From Cytobacillus depressus (lineage in GTDB: Bacteria > Bacillota > Bacilli > Bacillales > Cytobacillaceae), in assembly GCF_008923245.1 (NCBI RefSeq), contig NZ_WBOS01000024.1, positions 1-51,802 on the forward strand: a DNA stretch of 51,802 nt. The letters are read 5' to 3'. Below the pieces are notes generated by a model that did not search any database, was not told the DNA's origin, and saw only the letters and a list, made by a program, of their open reading frames with translations. Within the stretch, counting starts at the first letter, position 1, and the number at the start of each line of letters is the position of its first letter. Positions 42,070 to 50,593 of the stretch are shown piece by piece. The translations under genes were made by a program, and so were the position numbers.

Positions 42070-43041
42070 TTATTTAAAACTAAATTTCGGTTTAAAATCA
42101 CCTTTATAAGGTTCATGTTCAACGAATACAGTTATGTCCTTGCCGTCTTTATCTTTACCAGTTCTTTTATACGTAAATTTATTATTATTAAGTTCGGTAA
42201 GTTCAAGAGCAGCACCATACTTATTATCTCCAATTGAAACATGGGCTCTTATTTTATTTTCGTGTACAATATCGAAGTAGCCATAATCACCGCGGCTTTT
42301 GCCTGTTTCAACATTGAAAAACTCATATTTATTAGTCTTGTCATCAAATTTTGCTAGACTTATAAACATCGAATTATACTTTGTAACGTCATTGCCATCT
42401 TCATCTAATACCTTTGTTCCGTTCCAAAGGGTACTACCTAAAATTTTATCTCCATCAACGTCTTTAACAATATCTCCTGTAGTAGTGTCTAACTGCTTGT
42501 CCGGATCAGTAAAAGACAGCTCTTTTTCTTTATATGGAACATGTTCAACGAATACTTCTACATCGTTGCCATTAGCATCTTTTCCCATTCTTTTATAAGT
42601 AAAAACATCTTTATTTAGTTCTGTCATGTCAACAACAGCTTGATAATTCATTGATTCTGAAATTAATATTCTCTTCTTCCCATCATTGGTGATAAAGAAT
42701 GTTCCTTTATCGCCACGACTTTCACCTGTCTTAGCATCAAAAAATTCATATCTTCCCGATCTCACATCATATTTCGCAAGACCAATGAAGTTTGCATTCT
42801 CTTTTGTTAAGTCATTATTATCTTTGTCATACACTCTCGTACCTTGCCAATTTGTACTGCTAAGAATGTTAGCTATTTCCTGTCCTTTGGTTAACTTATT
42901 TTCCTTTTTAGTCTCTTTAACAGCTTGTTCTTGCTTTTGTTTACTATTATTTTCTTTGGCGTCAGCACTAGCACTGCACCCTGTTAATACTAATGTGAAT
43001 CCGAGCAGTATTGATGATATTGCTTTTGCGTTTTTGTTCAT
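42070..43041 (-). CDS. Lipoprotein with two tandem DUF4822 domains
   Basis: A 323-residue surface lipoprotein. Signal peptide with lipobox LTGC (Cys22), a polar Lys/Gln/Glu linker to about 50, then two homologous domains of about 115 residues (about 58-172 and 200-313). Each domain has the pattern STNWQGTRVYDKDNNDLTKE, FIGLAKYD, YEFFDAKTGESRGDKGTFF, MTELN, FTYKRMGKD and FVEHVPYK. The repeat indicates internal duplication. These are beta-rich calycin-like domains of unknown ligand. ATG 43041 follows GAGGAG; a terminator follows the stop. Confidence 0.9.
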   Translation of the reverse strand: MNKNAKAISSILLGFTLVLTGCSASADAKENNSKQKQEQAVKETKKENKLTKGQEIANILSSTNWQGTRVYDKDNNDLTKENANFIGLAKYDVRSGRYEFFDAKTGESRGDKGTFFITNDGKKRILISESMNYQAVVDMTELNKDVFTYKRMGKDANGNDVEVFVEHVPYKEKELSFTDPDKQLDTTTGDIVKDVDGDKILGSTLWNGTKVLDEDGNDVTKYNSMFISLAKFDDKTNKYEFFNVETGKSRGDYGYFDIVHENKIRAHVSIGDNKYGAALELTELNNNKFTYKRTGKDKDGKDITVFVEHEPYKGDFKPKFSFK

Positions 43042-43151
43042 ATTTATCGTCTCCTCATTTTCCTATTGTGGTGTATTTTAGACTATCCTAATATTTAAGC
43101 AGTAATATGGTATTAATTTTACTTGGAATCTTATACAATCTGGCTATTTTG

Positions 43152-43251
43152 CTCCTGCTGTTAACAAAATTTGTTCAATCTCTTTAAACCCTTTTTCACG
43201 TGCATGTTGCAACGGAGTTATATTATTTCTATCCGGAATGTTCACATCCGC
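43152..43251 (-). pseudogene. Ankyrin-repeat gene, 3' fragment
   Basis: The frame DADVNIPDRNNITPLQHARE then KGFKEIEQILLTAGAK and a stop is the last repeat of an ankyrin protein. It has no start and no upstream repeats. It could derive from the same kind of gene as the 5' fragment at 40018-40207, but the order (3' piece upstream of 5' piece) is not what a simple insertion would give. Confidence 0.65.
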
Positions 43252-43311
43252 ATCAAATTCACCTGCCTATCTTTCTTTATTATTTTTTGCTATAAATTGT
43301 AAACAAAAGAC

Positions 43312-43362
43312 TCAGATCCACTCAATGAACTTAGTTACTACTTCTATTATGTTAGTACCCAA
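43312..43362 (-). CDS. Possible 16-aa amphipathic peptide
   Basis: TTG 43362 after GAGGGAG encodes MGTNIIEVVTKFIEWI. The pattern of hydrophobic and charged residues is amphipathic and recalls short secreted modulin-like peptides, but at 16 residues chance is likely. Confidence 0.2.
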   Translation of the reverse strand: MGTNIIEVVTKFIEWI

Positions 43363-43424
43363 TTATAAACTCCCTCTAAATAAATTCTTAAAAAAAGATA
43401 AACTCAATCTTAAAATTTCTTCAT

Positions 43425-43459
43425 ATTTATAAAAAAAATAACCGCCACCTTTGTGACGG
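43425..43459 (-). terminator. Terminator of the two-component operon
   Basis: On the minus strand CCGTCAC and GTGGCGG (one T-G) enclose AAAG, followed by TTATTTTTTTT. Confidence 0.65.
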
Positions 43460-43482
43460 GTCAAAAAAACACATAATTTAAA

Positions 43483-44169
43483 TTAAACATTGAATCGATA
43501 TCCGGCTCCCCAAACGGTTTCCAAGAATTTCGGCTGTGCAGGGTCTCGTTCAATTTTCCCACGTATTTTCCTGATATGAACGGTGACCGTTGAAACATCT
43601 GCTGCCGATTCTAACCCCCATATATTTTCATAAAGCTGTTCTTTACTTAATACTTGATTCGGGTGCAGTACAAGAAATACTAATAAATCAAATTCCCTTG
43701 TTGTAAACGGAACTTCTTCTCCGTCAATATAAACTTTACGTGCTGACTTATCAATCGATATTCCATGAACAAAAATGGTATTTGTTTGAGTTTGATTTCC
43801 TGCTAAACGTTCATAACGCTCTAAATGTGCTTTCACCCTAGCTACCAGCTCACTTGGACTAAAAGGCTTGGTAATATAATCATCTGCCCCTAAACCGAGA
43901 CCCCGAATTTTATCGATATCCTCTTTTTTAGCTGATACAAACAAGATTGGAATATTTTTAACTGCGCGTATTTGTTTACATATCTCAAACCCATTTACTC
44001 CTGGAAGCATGATGTCCAAAATAATTAAATCATAATTTCCTTGAAGAGCCAGTTGGAGTCCTGCATCACCAGTATGTTGAATATCGACGTGAAAATCATT
44101 TATTTCTAAATAATCTCTTTGCAATTCTGCAATACTAATATCATCCTCAATAAGTAATATTTCTTTCAC
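43483..44169 (-). CDS. OmpR-family response regulator
   Basis: A 228-residue regulator. The receiver domain has the acidic pair Asp9-Asp10, phospho-acceptor Asp52 (LIILDIMLPG), Ser79 and Lys101 (ITKPFSPSEL). The C-terminal winged helix (about 130-226) contains FTTREFDLLVFLVLHPNQVL and VTVHIRKIRGKIE. It is the partner of the histidine kinase whose gene overlaps its start by 4 nt. The regulated genes are not evident; the neighbouring DUF4822 lipoprotein or BrnQ are possible but unproven. Confidence 0.95.
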   Translation of the reverse strand: MKEILLIEDDISIAELQRDYLEINDFHVDIQHTGDAGLQLALQGNYDLIILDIMLPGVNGFEICKQIRAVKNIPILFVSAKKEDIDKIRGLGLGADDYITKPFSPSELVARVKAHLERYERLAGNQTQTNTIFVHGISIDKSARKVYIDGEEVPFTTREFDLLVFLVLHPNQVLSKEQLYENIWGLESAADVSTVTVHIRKIRGKIERDPAQPKFLETVWGAGYRFNV

Positions 44170-45623
44170 TTTTTTTCACCTTTCTTTAGGGAGAAAAATA
44201 AAGTTGTACCTTTACCTATCTCGCTTGTGGCCCAGATTTCCCCTCCATGCTCCACGATAATTTGTTTTGCAATCGCAAGTCCCAAACCACTTCCGCCTGT
44301 CTGAGAATTTCTCGATTGTTCTGCACGGTAAAAACGTTCAAAAATATGTGGTAAAGCAGAAGGTTCTATACCTTGCCCATTATCTGTTACTTGTACAACT
44401 ACATCACGTAATCGTTCATTTAGAGCAATAGAAATGTTCTTTCGGTCTTTGGTCATATATTTCACACAATTGTTTATTAAGTTGGCCAATACTCGTTTTA
44501 ACTTCTCTCTATCCGCTATCACGTAGATCTGTTTATTCAAAAAATGAAGTTCAATATGAATTCCTTGCTGAAGTAAATCCAAATATAGTTCTTCTACGTA
44601 GTCTCTCATGTATTTATCTAGTTCTACAGTTTCAAAATGGAATGGTTCCTTTTTCAAATCCAGCTTGGAAAATAAGAACAGCTCATCAATCAGTGAATCC
44701 ATGTCTTTAGCTTTTGAATACACAGTCGATAAATACTTTTCTATTTTTTGAGGGGTATTTGCTACACCATCTTGAATTCCCTCTACATATCCAATAATCG
44801 AAGTGATCGGTGTCTTCAAGTCATGCGAAATATTGGTCAGAAGCTCTTTTCGGTTTTCTTCATACCGAATCTGGAGATTTATGGATTCTTTTAATTTTGT
44901 TCTCATTTCCTCAAACGCCCTGTTTAATTGTCCGATTTCATCATTTGAAATAGCCTTGATTTCAAAATTTAAATCTCCTGATTTTATTCTTTCGGCACCT
45001 TCTTTAAGAATTGAGATAGGCTTAATAATGCTTCGTGAAACTAAATAGTTCAATATACCAATAACCATGATAAGCAGAAATAGCAAAAGTCCAGATAAAA
45101 TGGGAAAAAGCCCTCGAATGAGCTCAGCATAGGAACTTGCCTTTCTTAATACGAAAACACTACCTTTACTTTTATCAGGAAAATAAAAATCAAACTTCAC
45201 ATAAGTAAAAAAATAGTCGTTGATTTTAATCGTATCTCGCGTATTGATGTTGGTTTCTTCAAACCCGGGAAGAGATTTAACCAACGCCTGTTTGTCAAGA
45301 GCAGGGGAAGCATACTCGACTTTTGTGCCCTTTCTAACAACAATCTCGATATCCTCCTGCTCAATCCTCTTGAGCTCCTTTTCATTGAGGAGCTGTTTAG
45401 GATTATTTTTAGCAAAAAGCTTCAAATCGAGAAACACACTTTCTTCTACGGTTGTCAAAGGTTTTTGTACATACGTTTTTTTGTAAAGATGCTCTATAGA
45501 TTTTACATCACCTGTTATGGCAAAAATAATTAAAAAACCAGCTGCCAATAATAAAGTGATAGAAAAAAGGATCACCCCAACATAAGACAACAGAAACCTC
45601 ATTTTAATTGACATCTCTTTCAC
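44166..45623 (-). CDS. Sensor histidine kinase
   Basis: A 485-residue membrane kinase. Two membrane segments (about 10-36 and 172-194) bound an extracellular sensor of about 135 residues. A HAMP domain (about 195-247), dimerisation helix with phospho-His267 (NISHDLKTPITSIIGYVEG), and ATPase domain with N box (NLINNCVKY), G1 (VTDNGQGI), F box and G2 (GGSGLGLAIAKQI) follow. The start GTG 45623 overlaps the stop of a 31-codon ORF, suggesting coupled translation; ATG 45614 is an alternative. The ligand is unknown. Confidence 0.94.
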   Translation of the reverse strand: MKEMSIKMRFLLSYVGVILFSITLLLAAGFLIIFAITGDVKSIEHLYKKTYVQKPLTTVEESVFLDLKLFAKNNPKQLLNEKELKRIEQEDIEIVVRKGTKVEYASPALDKQALVKSLPGFEETNINTRDTIKINDYFFTYVKFDFYFPDKSKGSVFVLRKASSYAELIRGLFPILSGLLLFLLIMVIGILNYLVSRSIIKPISILKEGAERIKSGDLNFEIKAISNDEIGQLNRAFEEMRTKLKESINLQIRYEENRKELLTNISHDLKTPITSIIGYVEGIQDGVANTPQKIEKYLSTVYSKAKDMDSLIDELFLFSKLDLKKEPFHFETVELDKYMRDYVEELYLDLLQQGIHIELHFLNKQIYVIADREKLKRVLANLINNCVKYMTKDRKNISIALNERLRDVVVQVTDNGQGIEPSALPHIFERFYRAEQSRNSQTGGSGLGLAIAKQIIVEHGGEIWATSEIGKGTTLFFSLKKGEKK

Positions 45624-45715
45624 TCACTCTGTTTTAAAATTTTCACCAGTTCATCCTTATTCTTAGCATGGTAGATACTTTTATAAACCACACTATCCCG
45701 ATTAAAGAAGCTCAT
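45620..45715 (-). CDS. 31-aa ORF coupled to the histidine kinase
   Basis: ATG 45715 encodes MSFFNRDSVVYKSIYHAKNK then DELVKILKQSE. Its stop overlaps the kinase start as GTGA, the overlap typical of coupled genes. The composition is protein-like (basic, helical), but there is no ribosome binding site before the ATG. It could be a leader peptide or a small modulator of the kinase. Confidence 0.45.
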   Translation of the reverse strand: MSFFNRDSVVYKSIYHAKNKDELVKILKQSE

Positions 45716-46010
45716 TTTTATAAGAAATTAAAAGAACTATATCACACAAATCTTAAAACTTTCTAAAATATGTATGAAATATTTCTAAACACCATAGAAT
45801 AAGTGATCCTTTATTCTGTAGAGTCTTATTATCTAGCTTAGAATCGAGTTCATCTAATGTGACCGCAGATATGGTATCGAGCTTTTGTTAGTTCCGCCTG
45901 TAGGATTCAAAGACAACATCTTCCAACTTGCTCCAACAATCATTACATGATAGCCAACTATCTTAAAGGGTGTTAAAATAAATGATATTCATCTAGAAGG
46001 AGCAACAGGT

Positions 46011-47363
46011 ATGCAGAAAAAAATATCATTCTCAACATACGCAGTCATCGGTACAATGCTGTTTGGTATGTTCTTTGGGGCAGGAAATTTGATTTTCCCG
46101 ATTCAGATGGGACAGGTTGCTGGTACTAACTTTTGGCCAGCCTTAATTGGTTTTCTAGTAACAGCCATTGGTTTGCCATTTATGGGGATCTTAGCATTCG
46201 GGCTATCCGGAAGTAATGGACTTCGTGAATTAGCAGGACGGGTGCACCCGAAATTTGGAGTCGTCTTCGCCATGGCCCTTTACTTAACCATTGGACCGTT
46301 TTTCGCGATTCCACGGACAGCAACAGTACCTTTCGTGGTCGGTTTCGAACCATTTATTAATCCTGAGCACGTCAGTTTATATCTTGGGCTCTTTAGCTTC
46401 GTATTTTTTGCCATTGTCTACTATTTCTCATTAAATCCTGCGAAAATTATAGACTATATTGGTAAATATCTAACACCTGCATTTTTAGTATTTTTATTCT
46501 TTTTAATTATTATCGCGATTGTCAAACCTATGGGACACTTCGGGACGCCAACGGGTGATTACAGCCAATTGGCATTTATCACTGGTTTTAAAGAGGGTTA
46601 TAACACGATGGATGCCCTCGCTTCATTAGCATTTGGTATTGTTGTCATCAATGCGATTAAAGGACTAGGGATCACCGATAAGAAGACAATTGCCAAAGCA
46701 ACATGGAAATCAGGCATTTTCGCTATGGCACTAATGATGCTGATATACGGTCTCATTACTTATATGGGGGCATCGAGCGTATTTACCATCGGTACATTCG
46801 ATAACGGCGGGTTAATCTTTGCTAAGGTCGCGCAGCATTACTTTGGACAATTCGGTGCGATCCTTCTGGCAATTATTATTGTACTGGCATGTTTAAAAAC
46901 GAGCATTGGACTCATTACCTCTTGTAGTGAATTTTTTAATAGTATTTTTCCAAAAGTAAGTTATAAAATATTCGTACTTATCCTAAGCCTTTTGTCATTT
47001 ATCATCGCCAATTTTGGCTTAAACAATATTATTCAATACGCTGTTCCAGTATTAATGTTACTATATCCTTTAGCGATTGTTCTGATTTTGTTGACGCTCA
47101 GCTCATCATTTTTTAAACTTAAGCAAAGTGTATATGCAGCGTCTATGCTCCTTACTTTTTGCGTAAGTTTCTTCGATGGTTACAGCACGTTAGTTGAAAG
47201 CTTACCGGGGGCGACCATTCCTTTATTTGAATCCCTTAAAGCTGCGTACATTGAATATTTACCGCTTTATAGTATTGGTCTTGGATGGATATTACCAGCA
47301 ATAGTTGGTGCGATTATCGGAAATTTCTGGCCAACAGGGTCCAAAAAGGCTGTTATTCAATAA
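46011..47363 (+). CDS. brnQ: BrnQ, branched-chain amino acid carrier
   Basis: A 450-residue LIVCS-family transporter with twelve membrane helices that imports leucine, isoleucine and valine with sodium or protons. The N-terminal signature GTMLFGMFFGAGNLIFPIQM and IGPFFAIPRTATV are conserved. ATG 46011 follows AAGGAGC. The leader carries a small hairpin (GATAG / CTATC near 45950) and a possible -10 TAAAAT, but no T-box or clear CodY box that I can support. A strong terminator follows. Confidence 0.95.
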   Translation: MQKKISFSTYAVIGTMLFGMFFGAGNLIFPIQMGQVAGTNFWPALIGFLVTAIGLPFMGILAFGLSGSNGLRELAGRVHPKFGVVFAMALYLTIGPFFAIPRTATVPFVVGFEPFINPEHVSLYLGLFSFVFFAIVYYFSLNPAKIIDYIGKYLTPAFLVFLFFLIIIAIVKPMGHFGTPTGDYSQLAFITGFKEGYNTMDALASLAFGIVVINAIKGLGITDKKTIAKATWKSGIFAMALMMLIYGLITYMGASSVFTIGTFDNGGLIFAKVAQHYFGQFGAILLAIIIVLACLKTSIGLITSCSEFFNSIFPKVSYKIFVLILSLLSFIIANFGLNNIIQYAVPVLMLLYPLAIVLILLTLSSSFFKLKQSVYAASMLLTFCVSFFDGYSTLVESLPGATIPLFESLKAAYIEYLPLYSIGLGWILPAIVGAIIGNFWPTGSKKAVIQ

Positions 47364-47426
47364 TAAATTAGACCACCCATTTTTATCAAACGGGTTCGGT
47401 TTTGAAGTACAAAATAAACTATTTAA

Positions 47427-47456
47427 AAAGAGGTGCCATTAGCACCTCTTTTGTAT
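47427..47456 (+). terminator. Terminator of brnQ
   Basis: AAAGAGGTGC and GCACCTCTTT around CATTA, followed by TGTATTTTTTTT. Confidence 0.85.
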
Positions 47457-48225
47457 TTTTTTTAGCAATTAAATTAGCACCCCGATTGGCGAATTATCGA
47501 TAACATCGTTTATGGTTAATTTGAACTGATGGTTTCTTGGAGTCTTTCCATTATTTTGGTACATCATATCATTCGTTGGAATAATAACTTAAGTAAGACA
47601 ATGAACAAGTATAGACCAAATAAAATCCATATCCCTATCTTGAAAATTCTTTCTCATTTTTCAACAAATCCTAATTCTTACTTCTTATTGAACTATTATA
47701 TTTAATATTACGCTTAATTTTAATATATCAATATACTAAATTTGAGTAAAAATGCTAAAAATCACGGGTTTAGACTTTAAATTTATTATTTTAATACAAC
47801 TTCATACATTACTAACGAAAATTTGTCATACTAGTATCTGATCAACATCAGGTACTAGGTTGCCTCTATATATATATCCACTATCCAATATCATCTAACT
47901 TATGTTCTTTTATATAATCTTCTTCAAATCGGACTCTCTATTTAATTCATGTAGTATCTTATTTCTTCACATCTCCATAAGTTAATATTTTCCATAAAAT
48001 CCACGAATTTTCTGAGGCGCTCTGTGAGCAAATGAATGGCCCATCCTATTAGAAAACAAAACTAATTTCGTCTCAGAGCGTTTCTCAGACATGCGAATTA
48101 TTAGCTTACTTTTTAAAAATATCACTATATAGAACAAGTATTCTATGATAAAATCATAGTAAAGATAATTAGGTCTTATCTTTACTATACATAATAAGAT
48201 TATTATCAACATAGGAGACGATCTA
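47457..48225. other. Long AT-rich gap before the recombinase
   Basis: No supported gene. A 12-bp hairpin at 47831-47858 (CTAGTATCTGAT / ATCAGGTACTAG, CAAC loop) and two related inverted elements at 48011-48027 and 48071-48089 precede the recombinase gene. A leftward 76-codon frame at 47982-48212 overlies these elements and is not convincing. Confidence 0.55.
48011..48089. promoter_or_regulatory. Inverted TCTGAG-CGCTCTG elements upstream of the recombinase
   Basis: TCTGAGGCGCTCTGTGAG at 48011-48028 and, inverted, CTCAGAGCGTTTCTCAGA at 48072-48089 share a TCTGAG-N-CGCTCTG core about 45 bp apart. They may be binding sites of the adjacent recombinase or its own operator. Confidence 0.4.
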
Positions 48226-49344
48226 ATGAATGATTTAACGCTTATTGATCAGTTAACGAGTGAACAATATCTAACGAAGCTCAATGATAAATTAGAACAT
48301 CGGCGTCTGCTTGATGAACATAGAAACCTCTCCCTCTCAGACAGTTCTGAAAAGGAGTTTTTGGAATTATTTTTTTCGGAAAAAATATTTACACTAGATA
48401 AACAACTTTCCTCCCATACGATTAGAGCATATCGTTCGGATGCTAAAACCTTGCTCACCTTTTTAATAGAGCATTCTTTATCTTTTCGAGATATCGGTTT
48501 TCCAGAAGTTAAAGCCTACAATAAATATATTAAAGATAAGTATGCTCCTAAATCAGCTATTAGAAAACTAGAGTTTTTTCGGAGACTTTTAGACTTTGGG
48601 TATGAAACACAATATTATAAAGCTCATCTTTCTACTTGGATCTCCAAGCCTGCTGCGAAAAAAGGACACTATATAATAGAAGAAACTCGTCCAAATATAG
48701 GACAAACTCGAATGCAGGTCAGAGAATTGAATCAGAGAGATGCCGAATATTTAATCTCTTTATTCCCGAAAATTGTAAAAACAGATGCAAATCGTGAACA
48801 ATTGGAAAAACGTAATTTGTTGATTGGTTATCTCTTATATACTACTGGCCTTCGTGCGAGTGAACTATTAAGCTTGAATTGGGGGAGTTTTCGTTACAAT
48901 CGTCAAGGTTATTTATATGCCGATGTCATTGGTAAAGGTGGAAAACAGCGAACCATTCCCATTAAAGAAGAGACGGAAAGTCTATTATTTGATTACCGAA
49001 GAACGATCGGTGAATCTGTTGAGGTAGACCCGGATGATACTAGCCCACTTTTCTTTGCTCTTTATAATAAGAAAGGTCCATTTGAACAAAAAAAGCGCTT
49101 AACTTATCCAGGCTTATATAAAATTGTGAAGGAATCTGTTCATTTGGCAGGGAAAAACTCAAAAGTTTCTCCCCACTGGTTTAGGCACACATTTGTTACA
49201 ATGTTACTTGAACAAGATGTTCCGCTTGCTATTGTGAAAGATTGGGCAGGTCACTCTGATATCTCAACCACAAATATTTATTTAGAACGTGTAAATCAGG
49301 ATAATACCCATATTCATTTAAATAAAATAAATGTATTTAAGTGA
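48226..49344 (+). CDS. Tyrosine recombinase (XerC/D-like integrase)
   Basis: A 372-residue site-specific recombinase. A SAM-like core-binding domain covers about 40-150; the catalytic domain follows with Arg210 (TTGLRASELLSL), Lys237 (IGKGGKQR), His317 and Arg320 (SPHWFRHTF), His343 (DWAGHSDISTTN) and nucleophile Tyr352. All catalytic residues are intact. It is longer than housekeeping XerC/XerD (about 300), with extra N-terminal and mid-domain segments, so it more likely belongs to a mobile or cassette-type element. GGAGACG precedes ATG 48226. Confidence 0.93.
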   Translation: MNDLTLIDQLTSEQYLTKLNDKLEHRRLLDEHRNLSLSDSSEKEFLELFFSEKIFTLDKQLSSHTIRAYRSDAKTLLTFLIEHSLSFRDIGFPEVKAYNKYIKDKYAPKSAIRKLEFFRRLLDFGYETQYYKAHLSTWISKPAAKKGHYIIEETRPNIGQTRMQVRELNQRDAEYLISLFPKIVKTDANREQLEKRNLLIGYLLYTTGLRASELLSLNWGSFRYNRQGYLYADVIGKGGKQRTIPIKEETESLLFDYRRTIGESVEVDPDDTSPLFFALYNKKGPFEQKKRLTYPGLYKIVKESVHLAGKNSKVSPHWFRHTFVTMLLEQDVPLAIVKDWAGHSDISTTNIYLERVNQDNTHIHLNKINVFK

Positions 49345-49427
49345 TAATATTAAATACTCCTTTTGTTATTGCTGTATTCGGAAACAGATAATGCTATAAA
49401 TGTAGTTAATCCCCGTTTTATGTAAAA

Positions 49428-49482
49428 AGGGCCAAAGTACGCAGGTAGTGCATAAAAACTTGCATATTTTGGCTTTTTTATT
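49428..49482 (+). terminator. Terminator of the recombinase gene
   Basis: GGGCCAAA and TTTGGC with inner TGCA / TGCA pairing form a long imperfect hairpin followed by TTTTTTATT. Confidence 0.6.
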
Positions 49483-49530
49483 ATATTGGATAATAAGAAC
49501 AAAAACGTCAGATCATAGCAAAGAATCAAT

Positions 49531-50022
49531 TCATCCCTCTCTTAATTTAACCATGTTATACCAGCTTACTCCACCATGTTTTGATTCAGACATGCCATGA
49601 CTAACAAATCCAAATTTTTCATAAAAAGAAACTAATTCTTGTTTACATGTTAAAGTGATTCCTTCTCTTTTATTTTCTTCTACGAGCTCATTCATTTTCT
49701 CAATTAAAATCTTTGCAATTCCTTGATTTCTAGCCTGTTTGGACACTGCTAATCCTAAAACACTCTGATATCCTCCTCTTTTTGGGTTCTCTTTAATTTC
49801 CTTAAAAAGATTATCCGTTATATAAGGTTGATTAATAATAGGGCCATTAATATAACCAAGTATTTCCCCTTCCTTTTCTGCCACAATAAAGGTATCAGCT
49901 ATCAACTTAATCCTCTCCATTAACGCTTCTTTTGTGGCAGCTTCTTCTATTGAAAAGCCTTCATTCTCAATAAATAACAGCTGTTCTAAATCTGTAGGTT
50001 GAACAATTCTTAAAGTAATCAT
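49531..50022 (-). CDS. GNAT family N-acetyltransferase
   Basis: A 163-residue acetyl-CoA-dependent acetyltransferase. Strand 4 and the CoA loop read VLGLAVSKQARNQGIAKILI; SFYEKFGFVSHGMSESKHGG is the C-terminal acceptor region, similar to arylalkylamine-type (AANAT-like) members. Acceptor unknown. AAAGGTG lies upstream of ATG 50022. Intact, unlike the GNAT gene at 22525. Confidence 0.9.
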   Translation of the reverse strand: MITLRIVQPTDLEQLLFIENEGFSIEEAATKEALMERIKLIADTFIVAEKEGEILGYINGPIINQPYITDNLFKEIKENPKRGGYQSVLGLAVSKQARNQGIAKILIEKMNELVEENKREGITLTCKQELVSFYEKFGFVSHGMSESKHGGVSWYNMVKLREG

Positions 50023-50395
50023 CTTATCTATAACACCTTTCCTAACTAGATTGACCTAAAAATATTAGTTGTATGGTACTTAGCATTTGTTTGATTCACA
50101 TTTTCAGTATCTTTCATTTCGCCCTGTAACCATTCGACTATAACAGTAAATTACACACTATTAGTTTTTTATTATATCACTGTGTATTAATCTTTTAGTA
50201 TTTATACAGTTTGTTTTTGGAAAAATGATTCCTAATTATTAATAAACATACTGATGATGACCTCATCAGTTATTACAGGATTTCTCGGCCACTTCTCCAG
50301 CTCAAATTTCCCCTCACAATTAAGTATTATCTTTATAACTTTCCTACCCATTATCCACTCCCTATTTTTCATAGTTGTTGCAAATGAAAATAAAA
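50023..50395. other. Gene-free stretch
   Basis: No gene supported. One hairpin at 50249-50270 (ACTGATGA / TCATCAGT). Confidence 0.5.
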
Positions 50396-50422
50396 AACCC
50401 GCTTGCTAGTGGGCAAACGGGT
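50391..50422 (-). terminator. Terminator after the DUF4062/small-ORF pair
   Basis: On the minus strand ACCCGTTTGCC pairs imperfectly with GCAAGCGGGT, followed by TTTTTTA, 16 nt after the 51-codon ORF. Confidence 0.75.
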
Positions 50423-50437
50423 AAATTAGGAAAAATT

Positions 50438-50593
50438 TTATTTGACATTTCGAGATAAAGTTTTAATATTTGATAGCTTATATTGTAAATTTTCACAATC
50501 ACGTTTCATTTGTTTAAGGCGATTCATGACAATTTTTTCGCCATATCCTTTTGGAGCGGAGGCAATTAATATAACATTTTCTTTGTTACTCAT
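50438..50593 (-). CDS. 51-aa protein overlapping the DUF4062 gene
   Basis: ATG 50593 begins MSNKENVILIASAPKGYGEK then IVMNRLKQMKRDCENLQYKL, a short hydrophobic strand, a Gly-containing turn and a basic helix with coiled-coil character. AGGGGG lies 9 nt upstream, inside the end of the DUF4062 gene, and the two reading frames overlap by 8 nt (ATGAGTAA). A terminator follows directly. The overlap, ribosome binding site and terminator make this a real gene translated together with the DUF4062 protein. Function unknown; VILIASAPKGYGEKI has a faint P-loop flavour but lacks GK[ST]. Confidence 0.7.
   Translation of the reverse strand: MSNKENVILIASAPKGYGEKIVMNRLKQMKRDCENLQYKLSNIKTLSRNVK

Noticed and set aside
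45716..46010. T-box or CodY-controlled leader of brnQ
   Set aside because: No T-box sequence and no AATTTTC-GAAAATT-like box could be seen.
47982..48212. Leftward 76-codon frame before the recombinase
   Set aside because: Covers the inverted elements and promoter region; composition explained by AT-rich DNA.
48226..49344. Housekeeping XerC or XerD
   Set aside because: About 70 residues longer than those proteins and in an accessory setting.
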